Positions 21,367-30,801 of a DNA stretch of 64,000 nucleotides are shown in pieces. Position 1 is the first letter of the stretch. Each line of letters begins with the position of its first letter. This DNA comes from Allomyces macrogynus ATCC 38327 (taxonomy: Eukaryota > Blastocladiomycota > Blastocladiomycetes > Blastocladiales > Blastocladiaceae). The DNA is taken from contig GG745328.1 in the NCBI GenBank assembly GCA_000151295.1, positions 509,735 to 573,734 on the forward strand. Reading direction: 5' to 3'. The notes under the pieces were generated by a model, which saw only the letters and a program-made list of their open reading frames with translations, made no database searches and was not told the origin of the DNA. The position numbers were made by a program, and so were the translations under genes.

Positions 21367-22103
21367 GGCGTGCTGAACAAAGTTGATGGAGACCGGGTGA
21401 GGGATCGGAGAGGAAGGGAAAAGGAACCAAGGCGCACTCTTTTGCGCCGGTGGCCAGCATGTCCTGTTCATGGCCGAAGATGGAGCCAAAAGCGATGCAA
21501 ATGCATGATTGCCTTCCACCGCAAGTCAACACACATCACTGGCAAGACATCACGCTTTGTTCTGCTTCGTGGTAGCAGTTTTGACGCTGTATTTCGTTCT
21601 TGCAGGACTCAGACCTGATACTTTGGCACCTGCTGCACAACCAAATTCTATGAATCCAACCTTTCCACTACCACATGCCGCATCCTGAGCTAACTGTTGC
21701 GCGACCTTGTCGCAAAGGCTGTTTTGCCTCGCAAGCAAGCAGCGTGTGACATGGCAGGCACGTGTTAGTCACGGGCGGCACGCTGTGCGGCTCTTCAAGG
21801 TCGTGAACCGCCGCGAGACATGACAGTTGGCGTGCGAGACATCAAGGCGAACCACTGCAGTCGCAAGATCAAACCTCACTGAGACCAGACCGAAACCAAG
21901 ACAGGAGAAGACACCCGCCAGCACTGACACCACGACGAGACACCCGCAACACCGCGCCGCGGTCCTGTACAAGCACGCCTTCTTACGATTCGTATCGCGC
22001 CACGCCCCTGGCACCCCCGACAAAATTACAAAACAACAAAACCGTGTCACAACGCATTCGCCTCCTCGTCTACTGGCGCCCCGCACGCCCTCGTCGTCGA
22101 TCT
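21367..22103. other. Intergenic
   Basis: This 737-bp stretch lies between the unknown 270-aa gene and the end of the DnaJ gene, both minus strand. Part is lower in GC. No domain-bearing frame or RNA gene was found. Confidence 0.4.
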
Positions 22104-23799
22104 CTATTGCGGCGCGCACCCGGGCCCGGCCTGCGCGTACCCGGCCTCGTCACCATCGTCATCCTCCCATTCATCATCGTCGTGCATGGCACCATCATGG
22201 TGCCCGCCCGACCGCCGCGCCGTATCCTCTTCCAGCACCGCGTGGTCCACAATCGCGTCGGCCGACGGCACATCCACCACACGCGGCGCCGGCAAGATGG
22301 CGCGCAGTGCCGCGAGCACGTCCGTATCCGCCCACTGGTTGCGCGGGAACTCGACCGCAAACCGAATGTAGAGGTTTCCCTTCTCGCCCGGCCGCTTGAC
22401 GCGCGGCATTCCTTCGCCGTGCACGCACTTGACGTCGCGCGGCTTGATGACGCGCCCCGCCGGCTGCACGATCTCGACGTACCGGCCATCCAAGTGCTTG
22501 ACGTACCTCGTGAACCCCGTGAGCGCCTCGACCAGCGTGATTTCCATGTCCATTTCCAAGTCGTCGCCGACGACCGTGAACTCTTCGTGCTCGACCAAGT
22601 CGAGCTCCACGATCACGTCGCCCGGCGGGACGCCTGGCTGCTGGTCAGCCTCGCCGCGGAGTGTCATGCGCGTGCCGTCGCGCATCCCGCGCTCAATGAC
22701 GAGTTCGATCGTCTTCGACTCGGAAATCGTTTGCGCGCCCTTGCACTTCTTGCACTTGTCCTTCTTGGCGACAAACTCGCCACGGCCGGAACAGGCACCG
22801 CACGGTGCGCGCGCCTGCGTGTACATGCCCGGACCGACTTGACGGACCACGTTCTTGAACCCGGTTGCGTCACATGCCTGGCACGGTTTCGGGTTCTTGC
22901 CGCCCTTGCTATGAATTCGAAGTCCGTCAGCTCCACGACATTCGAGTGACGCAGAGTGAGATGACCACAAACCCCTTGCACGCCGTGCACACGATCTGCT
23001 TCTCCAGCGTCTGCTTGATCGTCTTGCCGTTATACAAGTCCTCGAGCGTGACCTCGAGCTTGATGTGCTCGTCGGCGCCGCGCCGCGGCTTGCGTGGTGG
23101 TCCGCCCGGGCCGCCGCGCCGCGGACCCTCAAAATCGAAGCCGAACATGTGCCCGAGAATGTCGTCCATGTCAAACTACGGCAGCCGCAGCGTCAGCATT
23201 CTGGCAGACAGCACGTCGTGGAAGTGAGCGCGATGTCGCGCGCATGCGAAACGTACCGCATCGCCAAACGGATTCGGCCCACCGGGACCGCCATTCAGCC
23301 CGTCCTCGCCGTACTGGTCGTAGATTTGACGCTTGTCGCCGTCGGAGAGCACTTCATAGGCCATACTGGTGGGTGAAACGGTGTGAGTCAGAGCGGCTGA
23401 GCGATGGCGTCCGCGACAGAGGCGCGCGCGCGCGCGGTATATTTACCTCACTTCCTTGAACTTCTCCTCCATCTCGACATCACCCTGGTTCTTGTCCGGG
23501 TGGTACTTGAGCGCAAGCTTGCTGCATTTTTGGGTAACGGGGCGCGGTTAGGTACCGCCAGCAGTGTCATTCGTTCGGTATTTCGCGGCATCATGCATAC
23601 CGGTATGCCTGGCGTCAAGGAGGAAAATCGAGTCGGAGGAGCATCGCATAGCATAGCATGACGCGCAGGGGGGCGTTAGCCTCGTGAACCGGCGTCCGCG
23701 GCATTGCAGCGTGGTGCGAAGTGAGTATACCCTGCGCAGCTCGTCGTCGGACGCGCCGGGGCTCACGCCGAGGATGTCGTAGAGGCGCGTGTTCGACAT
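22104..23799 (-). CDS. YDJ1: Type I DnaJ/Hsp40 co-chaperone (Ydj1/DNAJA-like)
   Basis: Hsp70 co-chaperone that binds unfolded clients and stimulates Hsp70 ATPase. CDS is complement(join(22104..22908, 22973..23175, 23257..23365, 23447..23521, 23601..23608, 23731..23799)), 422 aa (yeast Ydj1 has 409). The J domain runs from [14 protein letters not shown] through YHPDKN (HPD at 33-35) and [21 protein letters not shown]. Residues AYR of helix II come from an 8-nt micro-exon. A Gly-rich linker and four zinc-binding CxxC motifs follow ([28 protein letters not shown]). The client-binding domains are complete. The protein ends in CAPQ, a CaaX box predicted to be farnesylated, as in Ydj1. The gene is divergent from LSm2 with a shared 484-bp upstream region. 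Confidence 0.95.
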
Positions 23800-24283
23800 G
23801 GTGGTGGGTGACGATGGATGGGTGGATGGATGCTGGCCGAGTTGCTGAAACGTGGCAGGGACCGGGTCCAAGTCGGAAAGGGAGCACTTGCAGCGGGTCG
23901 TGCAGTCGGCCGTGGGTGCTGGCGTCGCTGGCAAGGCGGTTTGGTGTTGTCGGATGGCGTGGTGTTGATTTCGGGGCAGTAGGCACGACGAAGAAGCGAA
24001 GCGGAGAAGAGCGTGCGCAGATTCGTTGACTCGGTCACGTCTTGTCACGTGGCGCTTCTCCGCCGCGGCCTTTCTGTCTCTTTGCGTGGCCAAGACGATT
24101 CTGCTGGCACCCAGTGTTCTGATCAGAGACTCTTCATTCGCCATCGGCAAGAGCTGCAATTCATTCCTCAACGCTCGAGTGGACCAACGACTTGCCGCCG
24201 TGCCCGCGGCCCACCAGCTTGAATTCCGTGTCGTCAGCACCAGCAGGCCATTGTGGATCTCGTCGAACCAAGGACAATCTATC
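23800..24283. promoter_or_regulatory. Divergent promoter region DnaJ/LSm2
   Basis: A 484-bp stretch between two head-to-head start codons (DnaJ minus, LSm2 plus). It should carry both promoters. Other-frame ORFs here have no coding features. No heat-shock element was confirmed by eye. Confidence 0.4.
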
Positions 24284-24771
24284 ATGGTGTGCATCGAGAA
24301 CCGACCCGAACCCATGAACCGATTGCACGTTCGCGAAACACTGCGCGCAAATCCATCGACGAACGACGCGCGCGTGCTCTCCACCCGACTGTCAACCTGA
24401 CCAAGCTCGCGTCATCTGCCTAGTTCTTCTATTCGGTCTTCAAGACGCTAGTCGGCAAGACGGTTGTCGTGGAGCTCAAGAACGACTTGGCGATCCAGGG
24501 CACGCTCGTCTCGGTCGACCAGTACCTCAACATCAAGCTCGACCACGTCTCGGCCGTGGATTCGGCGCGGTACCCGCACGTTGTACGTCCCCTCGATCCA
24601 CGCTTTTGTCTACACGCGCAGCAAGGCCCTGACGGGTCTTTTGGCTCGTAGGCAACGCTGAAGAACAGCTTCATTCGCGGATCCGTGGTGCGGTACGTGC
24701 ACCTGCCCGCGTCGGCCATCGACACGGCACTGCTGCAAGACGCGACGCGCAATGAGCCGGGCAACCGGTAA
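24284..24771 (+). CDS. LSM2: U6 snRNA-associated Sm-like protein LSm2
   Basis: Subunit of the Lsm2-8 ring that binds the 3' end of U6 snRNA and of the cytoplasmic Lsm1-7 ring in mRNA decay. Proposed CDS is join(24284..24286, 24424..24582, 24652..24771), 93 aa (usual ~95). The body matches the family closely: FYSVFKTLVGKTVVVELKND, the Sm1 motif with VDQYLNIKLD, then Sm2 NSFIRGSVVRYVHLP. Exon 2 opens right after a TAG acceptor with TTC TTC TAT. The family starts M-L/F-F-Y, so the initiator must sit on a separate exon. The nearest ATG directly followed by a GT donor (GTGTGC) is at 24284, giving an ATG-only exon. Exon 1 is inference; exons 2 and 3 are secure. A U6 gene lies in this same window at 45.2 kb. 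Confidence 0.92.
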
Positions 24772-24876
24772 CGCCCGTCGCTCTTCCTCCACCTCTCTTT
24801 TTGTGTACATAACAAAACTCTTGCACCTTTTGGCCACGTCCTCTCTACACACGCCGTGTATCTTTATTCGATGGGT

Positions 24877-25511
24877 TTACCGGAACACGTCGGTGTTGCG
24901 GAACGACGACGCCATGCGCAGCGACTCGTTATGTTCCTTGTACTCGAGCAGCGCGCCGTCGGGCAAGTTGAGCACGCGCTTGATCGTGTCGTAGATCCGC
25001 AGGTTGGCGGCGCCGTCGGCCGCACTCGCCGGGTGCCAGACGGACAGGATGTCCTCGTTGGCGCGAATCGAGAGGACGAGGCCGTTGATCGGGTCGGCGA
25101 ATTGCTCGCCGATCAGGCCGAGAATCTAAAGGTTGACCACCCAGGTCAGCTCCCTGACGACAAACCGTGAGCGCGGTACAGCGCATCAAATACCATATCC
25201 TCCCAAAACCGGCCCGAAATCCCCTTTTTGAACCGAATCATCCACTTGCCGCCCGTGATGTTGGCTGGGTCCTCCCAGACGGGCCGCACGCCGGCGCGGA
25301 ACAGGTGGTAATCCGAGACGGGCTCGAGATCATTTGGCCGCTTGAGTCGCGAATAAACGCTCCAAAACTCTTCGACCGTCGAGAAGGTGGCCAGTTTCTT
25401 GATGGCCTCCTCGTAGTTGGCGACGCGCTGCGTCGGCGAACGGTGCGAGTAGTAGACGGTCCACGCGCGCGCCAGCGCGTGCGGCGAGGCAGATGATGGG
25501 TCGCTGCTCAT
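24877..25511 (-). CDS. Eukaryotic translation initiation factor 4E, class II (4EHP-like)
   Basis: mRNA cap-binding protein. CDS is complement(join(24877..25125, 25194..25511)), 188 aa. The core has YEEAIKKLATFSTVEEFWSVY, DYHLFRAGVRPVWEDPAN, GGKWMIRFKKG and, across the intron, FWEDMILGLIGEQF. It continues with LSIRANEDILSVW and DTIKRVLNLP. Cap-stacking Trp is replaced in class II proteins: WTVYYSHRSP carries Tyr where eIF4E1 has its first Trp, and the second site reads NYEEAI (Tyr). This matches the 4EHP/nCBP class, usually a repressor or specialised factor and not the main initiation factor. Starting seven codons upstream at 25532 is possible. It is convergent with LSm2 (105 bp between stops) and divergent from the Gag1-like gene. 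Confidence 0.93.
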
Positions 25512-25821
25512 GGTCGTGCGCCTAGTCAACAAAACGGCGCGAGGGTGTCGAGCTTGGTGGTGGTGGTCGCGTGGCGGATGGTGATCGTGATCAGACGGTG
25601 AGGACTTTGCGAAAAGGCGACGCCGTCAGGCGCGCTCACATGCTGGGTCGCGCAACGGAAAAGGGGACCAAAAAATCAGAAAGGAACCGCCTCTTGCTTG
25701 CACCACCGCGACCACCAACGCGACCATCACGACGACCGACCACCGCAACCAACCACCGCAACCAACCGCCCCTGCCTGCTCGCTCTGTGTTCTGCGAGCC
25801 CAGCCTTTTCTTGCGCGCGGC

Positions 25822-26676
25822 ATGTCCACGACCCCGAGCCGCGCCGCACGGGCCGACCGTCACCCCCACTCTGCAACATCGTCGCCGACGGCCGCCATGT
25901 CCTCACCTGCCACCGCCAGTGCTTCCCGCCCGCGCACCGACAAGCACCACGCTGCCGCCGACCACGACGCCGCCTCGTTTCCTGCCGTCGCCGTCGCGGC
26001 TGAGGGCGACCACCATCACTCTCAACGCCGGTCATCGCGTCGGCCACGCACGACCATCCCGCTTGCCGCGACAACCATGGACTCGGCCGCCATTCTGACC
26101 GATTCGCGCATTCCGACGCACCTCGTGGGCGTCGCGCACTGGCACGCGCGGCGGCGCGAGTGGCTACAGGCGCCCGCATCCGGTGCGGCCCCACGCACAC
26201 CCGTGACGTTGCGTCGCGACGCGTACCTCGACGTGTACACGAAACTCGTCAAGGAGCGGAAACCTCTCGCGGCGGGGCGCGGGTTGCCACTGCAGCAGTT
26301 GCTCGAGTTGATTGTGGAGGGGTGGAAGCAGGAGGGTACGTTACGCGCATACATCGCTTTATTCCGCTCAAAGAGAATGCTGATGGATGTGATGCGAATA
26401 GGCATGCTCCCGGAAACCTTTGCGCCGCCGCCGTCGCCGCCGCCTAACCCGGAATCCTACTACCGTACGTACCTCGCGCACGCGCATCCGGGGGACGCGG
26501 AGCCGCCAGCGTCCACGCTCGAGTGGCTCGGTGGACTATTCCGTGGATTGCTTGCGCCCATTTCGGCTGCGACGCCGGCGTCGGCATCGGCGAGTGCGGA
26601 GACGCAGCAGACGAGGGGACGCCGGTCACTCGCGTCGTACTTGCGCGGTGGGGAAAGGTCGGCGCGTGGGTCGTGA
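25822..26676 (+). CDS. Gag1-like clamp domain protein (DUF4050 type)
   Basis: CDS is join(25822..26335, 26402..26676), about 263 aa after splicing. The N-terminal ~85 residues are Ala/Ser/His/Thr-rich. The conserved part contains HWHARRREWLQ, DAYLDVYTKLVKERKPL and PLQQLLELIVEGWKQEG, then MLPETF after the intron. This is the pattern of the fungal Gag1-like clamp domain (PF13259, formerly DUF4050), whose hallmark is a Tyr-x3-Tyr-x-Leu-Val helix followed by GWxxxGxxPE. The 66-nt intron (GTACGT to AATAG) is a multiple of three without a stop, so an unspliced form stays open. The start could also be at 25898 or 26077. The molecular role of the domain is poorly known; links to signalling or membrane traffic regulation are only suggested by relatives. 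Confidence 0.7.
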   Translation: MSTTPSRAARADRHPHSATSSPTAAMSSPATASASRPRTDKHHAAADHDAASFPAVAVAAEGDHHHSQRRSSRRPRTTIPLAATTMDSAAILTDSRIPTHLVGVAHWHARRREWLQAPASGAAPRTPVTLRRDAYLDVYTKLVKERKPLAAGRGLPLQQLLELIVEGWKQEGTLRAYIALFRSKRMLMDVMRIGMLPETFAPPPSPPPNPESYYRTYLAHAHPGDAEPPASTLEWLGGLFRGLLAPISAATPASASASAETQQTRGRRSLASYLRGGERSARGS

Positions 26677-27329
26677 GGAGGGTTCGTGGGTTGATAGACA
26701 CCAGTGGCGGAATTTGGTCTGGATTCGGGCAGGCTGCGGTCTCTTGTTGTGGCTGCTTGTGCGTTTGCTGCATTCGCCTGCACCCATCAGTCGCCTCCCT
26801 CAACCACTGCACATTAGGGAGCAGATCGGATCGTTTGCTCCCGTTTACCTCTGCTCAATTATATTCGGGTGGACAAGTGGGATTCGCCAACAAACAGGCA
26901 CGAGAAGAGGGAGCCGAGCCTGGATGGCTTCCCGCACACTACACTGTCGCGTTATGGGCAGCATCTCATTCCGCACTTGTCGCTTTTCTCGTACATTCAC
27001 TTGCTTTGTTATCACCGTCGTATTTGGTAAAGCCATCTTTGGGTGAACAATTATGACGTTGAGGAGCACAGCAAGATTACGCGACATTTTGTGGCGATTC
27101 AAGCTCCGTGCTCTTCGTTTCTGTAAATATCAGGCTGATGCGCCAGAGATTGTGGTCCTGGCGAGATGAGCGCGCAATCGAGAGTCGTGCACCATTGACC
27201 TCAACGTCATCTTTCTCCCCGTTCTTGACATCAACACACGCGACACGACATAGCAATCTCAACCATTCTCCCTCCGAATCAGGTTCCAACCTGCCGCATT
27301 CAACGGGCACAACTTGTGCACGTGTCCGA
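26677..27329. other. Intergenic, lower GC
   Basis: This starts the lower-GC tract that runs to about 38.9 kb. No frame here shows a domain, though the last part may be the decayed 5' end of the first F-box/LRR copy. Confidence 0.4.
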
Positions 27330-28803
27330 GACAGCTGCTTGCTCCAGCTATGCACGCTATCTTGCGCTTCCGCCTGATCGGTGACGCTTCCTGGCCTCGT
27401 GTTGGGTATTTCCGCGCGGAGAAAGGAATGGACAGCCCAACCAACTTGTGTCGCATTCCGGGACTGGATTTGCTACTGCGCGGGTGAGTATCGCAGTTGC
27501 TGATGCGAGATTACGATTCTCAAGTCAATGGCCATTTTTGCCGCTTCCACTCGAGGGTTTGTGGCAATTCAAAATTGCTGATGCGGCCAGTCCGCTAATC
27601 CCGCCAAAAATGTCGCTATCTTTGCATTGACGATGATGACTGGCCCATGGCCTGCTTGCCCACCCACTTTTGAGTACCTTGAGTTGACCACTTTCTCTCT
27701 TGACAGCCCCACGCTCCTTTCTCAGTAATCTCGCGCCGCATCTTCGTTCGTTGTGGCGTTGTCTCGGCGAGCTGAGCGAAGAATGGGATCTGGCGGTCTT
27801 GTACCGCAGATTGCCCCATACATTGGCAGAGTTCAAGCTCGCCCTGGGTTTGGCCAATACAAACCTCGTCCTTGGTTCTCGTGTGAACGAACTGACAATG
27901 GCCCTGGTAAACTTGCCGGATTTGGTCGTATTTGAGCACGGGTTCTTGCATGCCAAGGATGTGCCAAGTGTTCTCGAAAGTTTTGCTTCATGGGGCAGAG
28001 GCCAAGTTGTGCACATGCGCTCGCTCGCACTGAATGTCTTTCCGCCCTTGACTGAAGAGTTAATGGAGAGTGATGAGTCGGATCTGTGCTGGATGCTTGG
28101 AGAGCCATGGGAAATGGCGTGTCGTGCTGCCAGCGCTCAGCTCTCCATTGTGGACCTCAAGTTTGAATCATTCCGCCGTGGGGCGGCGTGGGAGGATATC
28201 GATGCCATGGCCGCGTTTTCAGTGCTGTACTTCCTCCTCCCATGCCCGACGCGTTCACTTACTGCCAGGCTGGTCATGTGGTGCCCTAATTTTATGCAAT
28301 GCCTGAGGACCGGGTCCAGCGACATGGATTGGGTATATTGGGATGTTGACGAGGACTTCTTTGAGTTCAATCCAGACCAGGTGCTTCTGGTCACAACCAT
28401 TCCAGAGGGGTTGTCAGGCTCGGAACCCGTTTGGACGTTTCGAGCGTCTATGACACATGTTGATCTCTCGAAGTGCCACTTGACCACCAACGATCTGCAG
28501 TACATGGCGGAGTGGTGGCATGTGGGTCTTTTGCACCTCAATCTAGCGGGGAATCGGCTGTTGACCGTCATTTAGCCTCTTCGTGCGCGGTTGCGCACGC
28601 TCAATCTTCCGGACAATCTGCTGGGCATTGGTATGCATCCCGAAGTTTGGATCGAAGCGCTTCCGAAGTCGTTGCGCTTGCTCGATGTGACAAGATGCCG
28701 TCTATCAACGTGTGCCATGCAACTGCTGGATCAAGTGATGTTGAGCTCTGGCACGACAAAGACTGGTGCACCAAAGCTGGTCAGTCTGGCAGGAAGGCAT
28801 TAA
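27330..28803 (+). pseudogene. F-box/LRR family copy A (pseudogene)
   Basis: A decayed copy of the local F-box/leucine-rich-repeat family. Homology to copies B and D can be followed in shifting frames: RFRLIGDASWPR (about 27370), LWQFKIADAASPLIPPK (about 27570), then PWPACPPTFEYLELTTFSL (about 27650). A long open stretch follows (27700-28575) with RRLPHTLAEFKL, FEHGFLHAKDVPSVLES and AWEDIDAMAAFSVLYFL. Breaks: stops around 27607-27620, a frame change near 27700, and an in-frame TAG at 28573, after which RTLNLPDNLLGIG and LPKSLRLLDVTRC continue in frame to 28803. No F-box start survives. The 876-nt open stretch might still be translated from an internal Met, but the family alignment argues for a pseudogene. 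Confidence 0.75.
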
Positions 28804-28914
28804 CGGAGGCCTTTTGCAGTGGAGGGCCTCGTCGCGAAAGGAGGGTGGGCTCGTCGAAATGAGTTCTTATCAATTTGAAATTTTATGGAAATCGTTCGGT
28901 TTGATTGGAGTTGG

Positions 28915-29210
28915 GGAATGGTTGACTCCCGTCGCGGCTGCGCGCGCTCAATCTTGCCCACAACCCGCTCAGGCCAGATCCGAACCCCACGGTCTGGGTC
29001 AAGGCTCTTCCTCGTTCACTGCACATGCTCTACGTGATGAGGTGCAAGCTACCAGAGCATGTTGTCGCGTTCTTATCGAAGGTCGCTCTGCGCTAGGGAA
29101 AGATACGGACTGGCTCACCAAGGCTAGTCATCGTGGGTGAAAAGGTTTGAAGTGAGTGTTTCACGGTGGGAAGGCTTGTCCATCAATCAAGGAACCATGG
29201 AGAATCTGTC
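28915..29210 (+). pseudogene. F-box/LRR C-terminal remnant (copy A')
   Basis: A short fragment of the same family. One frame reads LRALNLAHNPLRPDPNPTVW, then KALPRSLHMLYVMRCKLPE, up to a TAG at 29094. This is the C-terminal repeat of copies A and B. Homology continues past the stop into sequence matching the 3' end of copy B (the GGCTTGTCCATCAA stretch), showing that the duplicated unit included 3' flank. Confidence 0.7.
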
Positions 29211-30801
29211 TATTTGTCGACTTGAGGTTGACGTGGTGATGTTGGGCTATTGAAGCATGCAATATCCACATTACCAGAAGACAAGAACGCGACTCCTGCG
29301 CTGCCACCATGTGCCCAAGCGCGGCGGAAGCTGAAGGGAACGAGCGAAGGAAAGAGCCAAACCAAGAAATGAAGCGAGGCGACACATCAGACGTCACAAC
29401 TGCGACCGCATGTTCTATCCCGCGCCAGGCAATGCAAATGCGTCGTCATGCCGCGGTACCAGTGTCACAGGTTATTATGTCCTGCTCAATTGTTTTGGTG
29501 AAATGGTTTGCGCCGTCGCTCAAAGCAAATCGAAGAATGTGGCGACGTCACAAAACACGATGCCTTTGCTTCACATGTGGCATTGCCTCTAGCTGTACTC
29601 TCGCTTGATGCAGATGGCAAAAGATAAAGAACGCTCCATTTCAGGCTCTTACGCAAAGCGGTTCTGACGATCGCAACTTACAAGGTCAAAACTGGAGCGG
29701 ACCATGTTCATGAAGCAGACATGAAACCACGCAAGAACGAAACGACTTTTGCAGTCGGTGCTGGACAAATCAGCTCGTACTGGCACGCGATCACGCTCAC
29801 GTCTCACACACTTGCTCAAACCATGTGCAACAATGGTGCTCAAGCAGCCTGGCCTGCAGTTGCTCGTTGCCACCGCCCTGTCTGCTGGCGCAACGCGCGT
29901 CATTTTTCATTGTTGTTATGGGTTGTCGCGTTTATCCTGGTTCTTGCAATAAATATCGTTGGCCACGACTGTCGAGGTCAGCGGCCATGTACACCTCAAC
30001 CACAACAAGTCACTTGAGTTGCGGTATTAATGACGGCTGCGACATTTACAGGGTCGGTGGTCGCTGGCACACGGGTCTATCGTGTGAAATGAAATGGGGG
30101 CATTATCATGCAATTGTTCGTGACCCATAGCGTCTGCCCATAATGCATCTGTGGCGCGTAAATCCAGGGGTGATTATAGGGAGCTGTAAAGCCAACCAGA
30201 TTCTTCATTCATGGCATTGCGATGGACCGCCGTCATCCATAATGCGTTGCGCAGCGATCAAAGTGCTCACGCTGAGCCTGCGATCACGCAACTGCGGCTG
30301 ATGTTTGCCAGGGTTGCTGGCCGTTACGAGTTGCAGCAGCAGCAGGCTAGCGATGCAAGTTTCCAGCGGCTCAACAAGCTAAACGCATGTCAACGGCCCA
30401 CGTTGCCACTTCTCAGCGGCCCAAGTCGACCATACATGCCGGCCATACAGCTACAGTTGTTGTTGCTGCCGTTGCTATGGAGCCTCAGGTTGCAGTTGCC
30501 ATTGCTGTGGTGCGTAGATTTTGAATTACGTGTTTGGCCACGTCATTGTCACTGGGTCAACTGGCTAAATGGGTTGGAGCGGTCCAAGGCCATCCGCTCT
30601 AACAAGACACTCTCGCTGTACAGCTTGAGAATACCTCCACGGCCCCGTTCTTCGACACCTGTGGCGACTCGAAACCGATCATACTTCAGTCCCACAAGCC
30701 AACAACTTGCCGCACTAAAATCGACCGCAAGCACCCTGTGGCGATCCAACAAGTCAGACCAAGTTGTTGCCCCTGTTCCTTGGCGAACCTGGCTCCCGAC
30801 T
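29211..30801. other. Intergenic, lower GC
   Basis: A 1.6-kb stretch with no recognisable gene. Short frames on both strands lack domains. The frame of copy B is open back to 30211, but that extension (Gln-run, Leu-rich, mixed) has no counterpart before the start codon of copies D or E, so I read it as 5' flank. Confidence 0.4.

Noticed and set aside
30211..30801. N-terminal extension of F-box copy B
   Set aside because: Open frame, but Gln-run and mixed composition with no counterpart upstream of the start codons of copies D and E.
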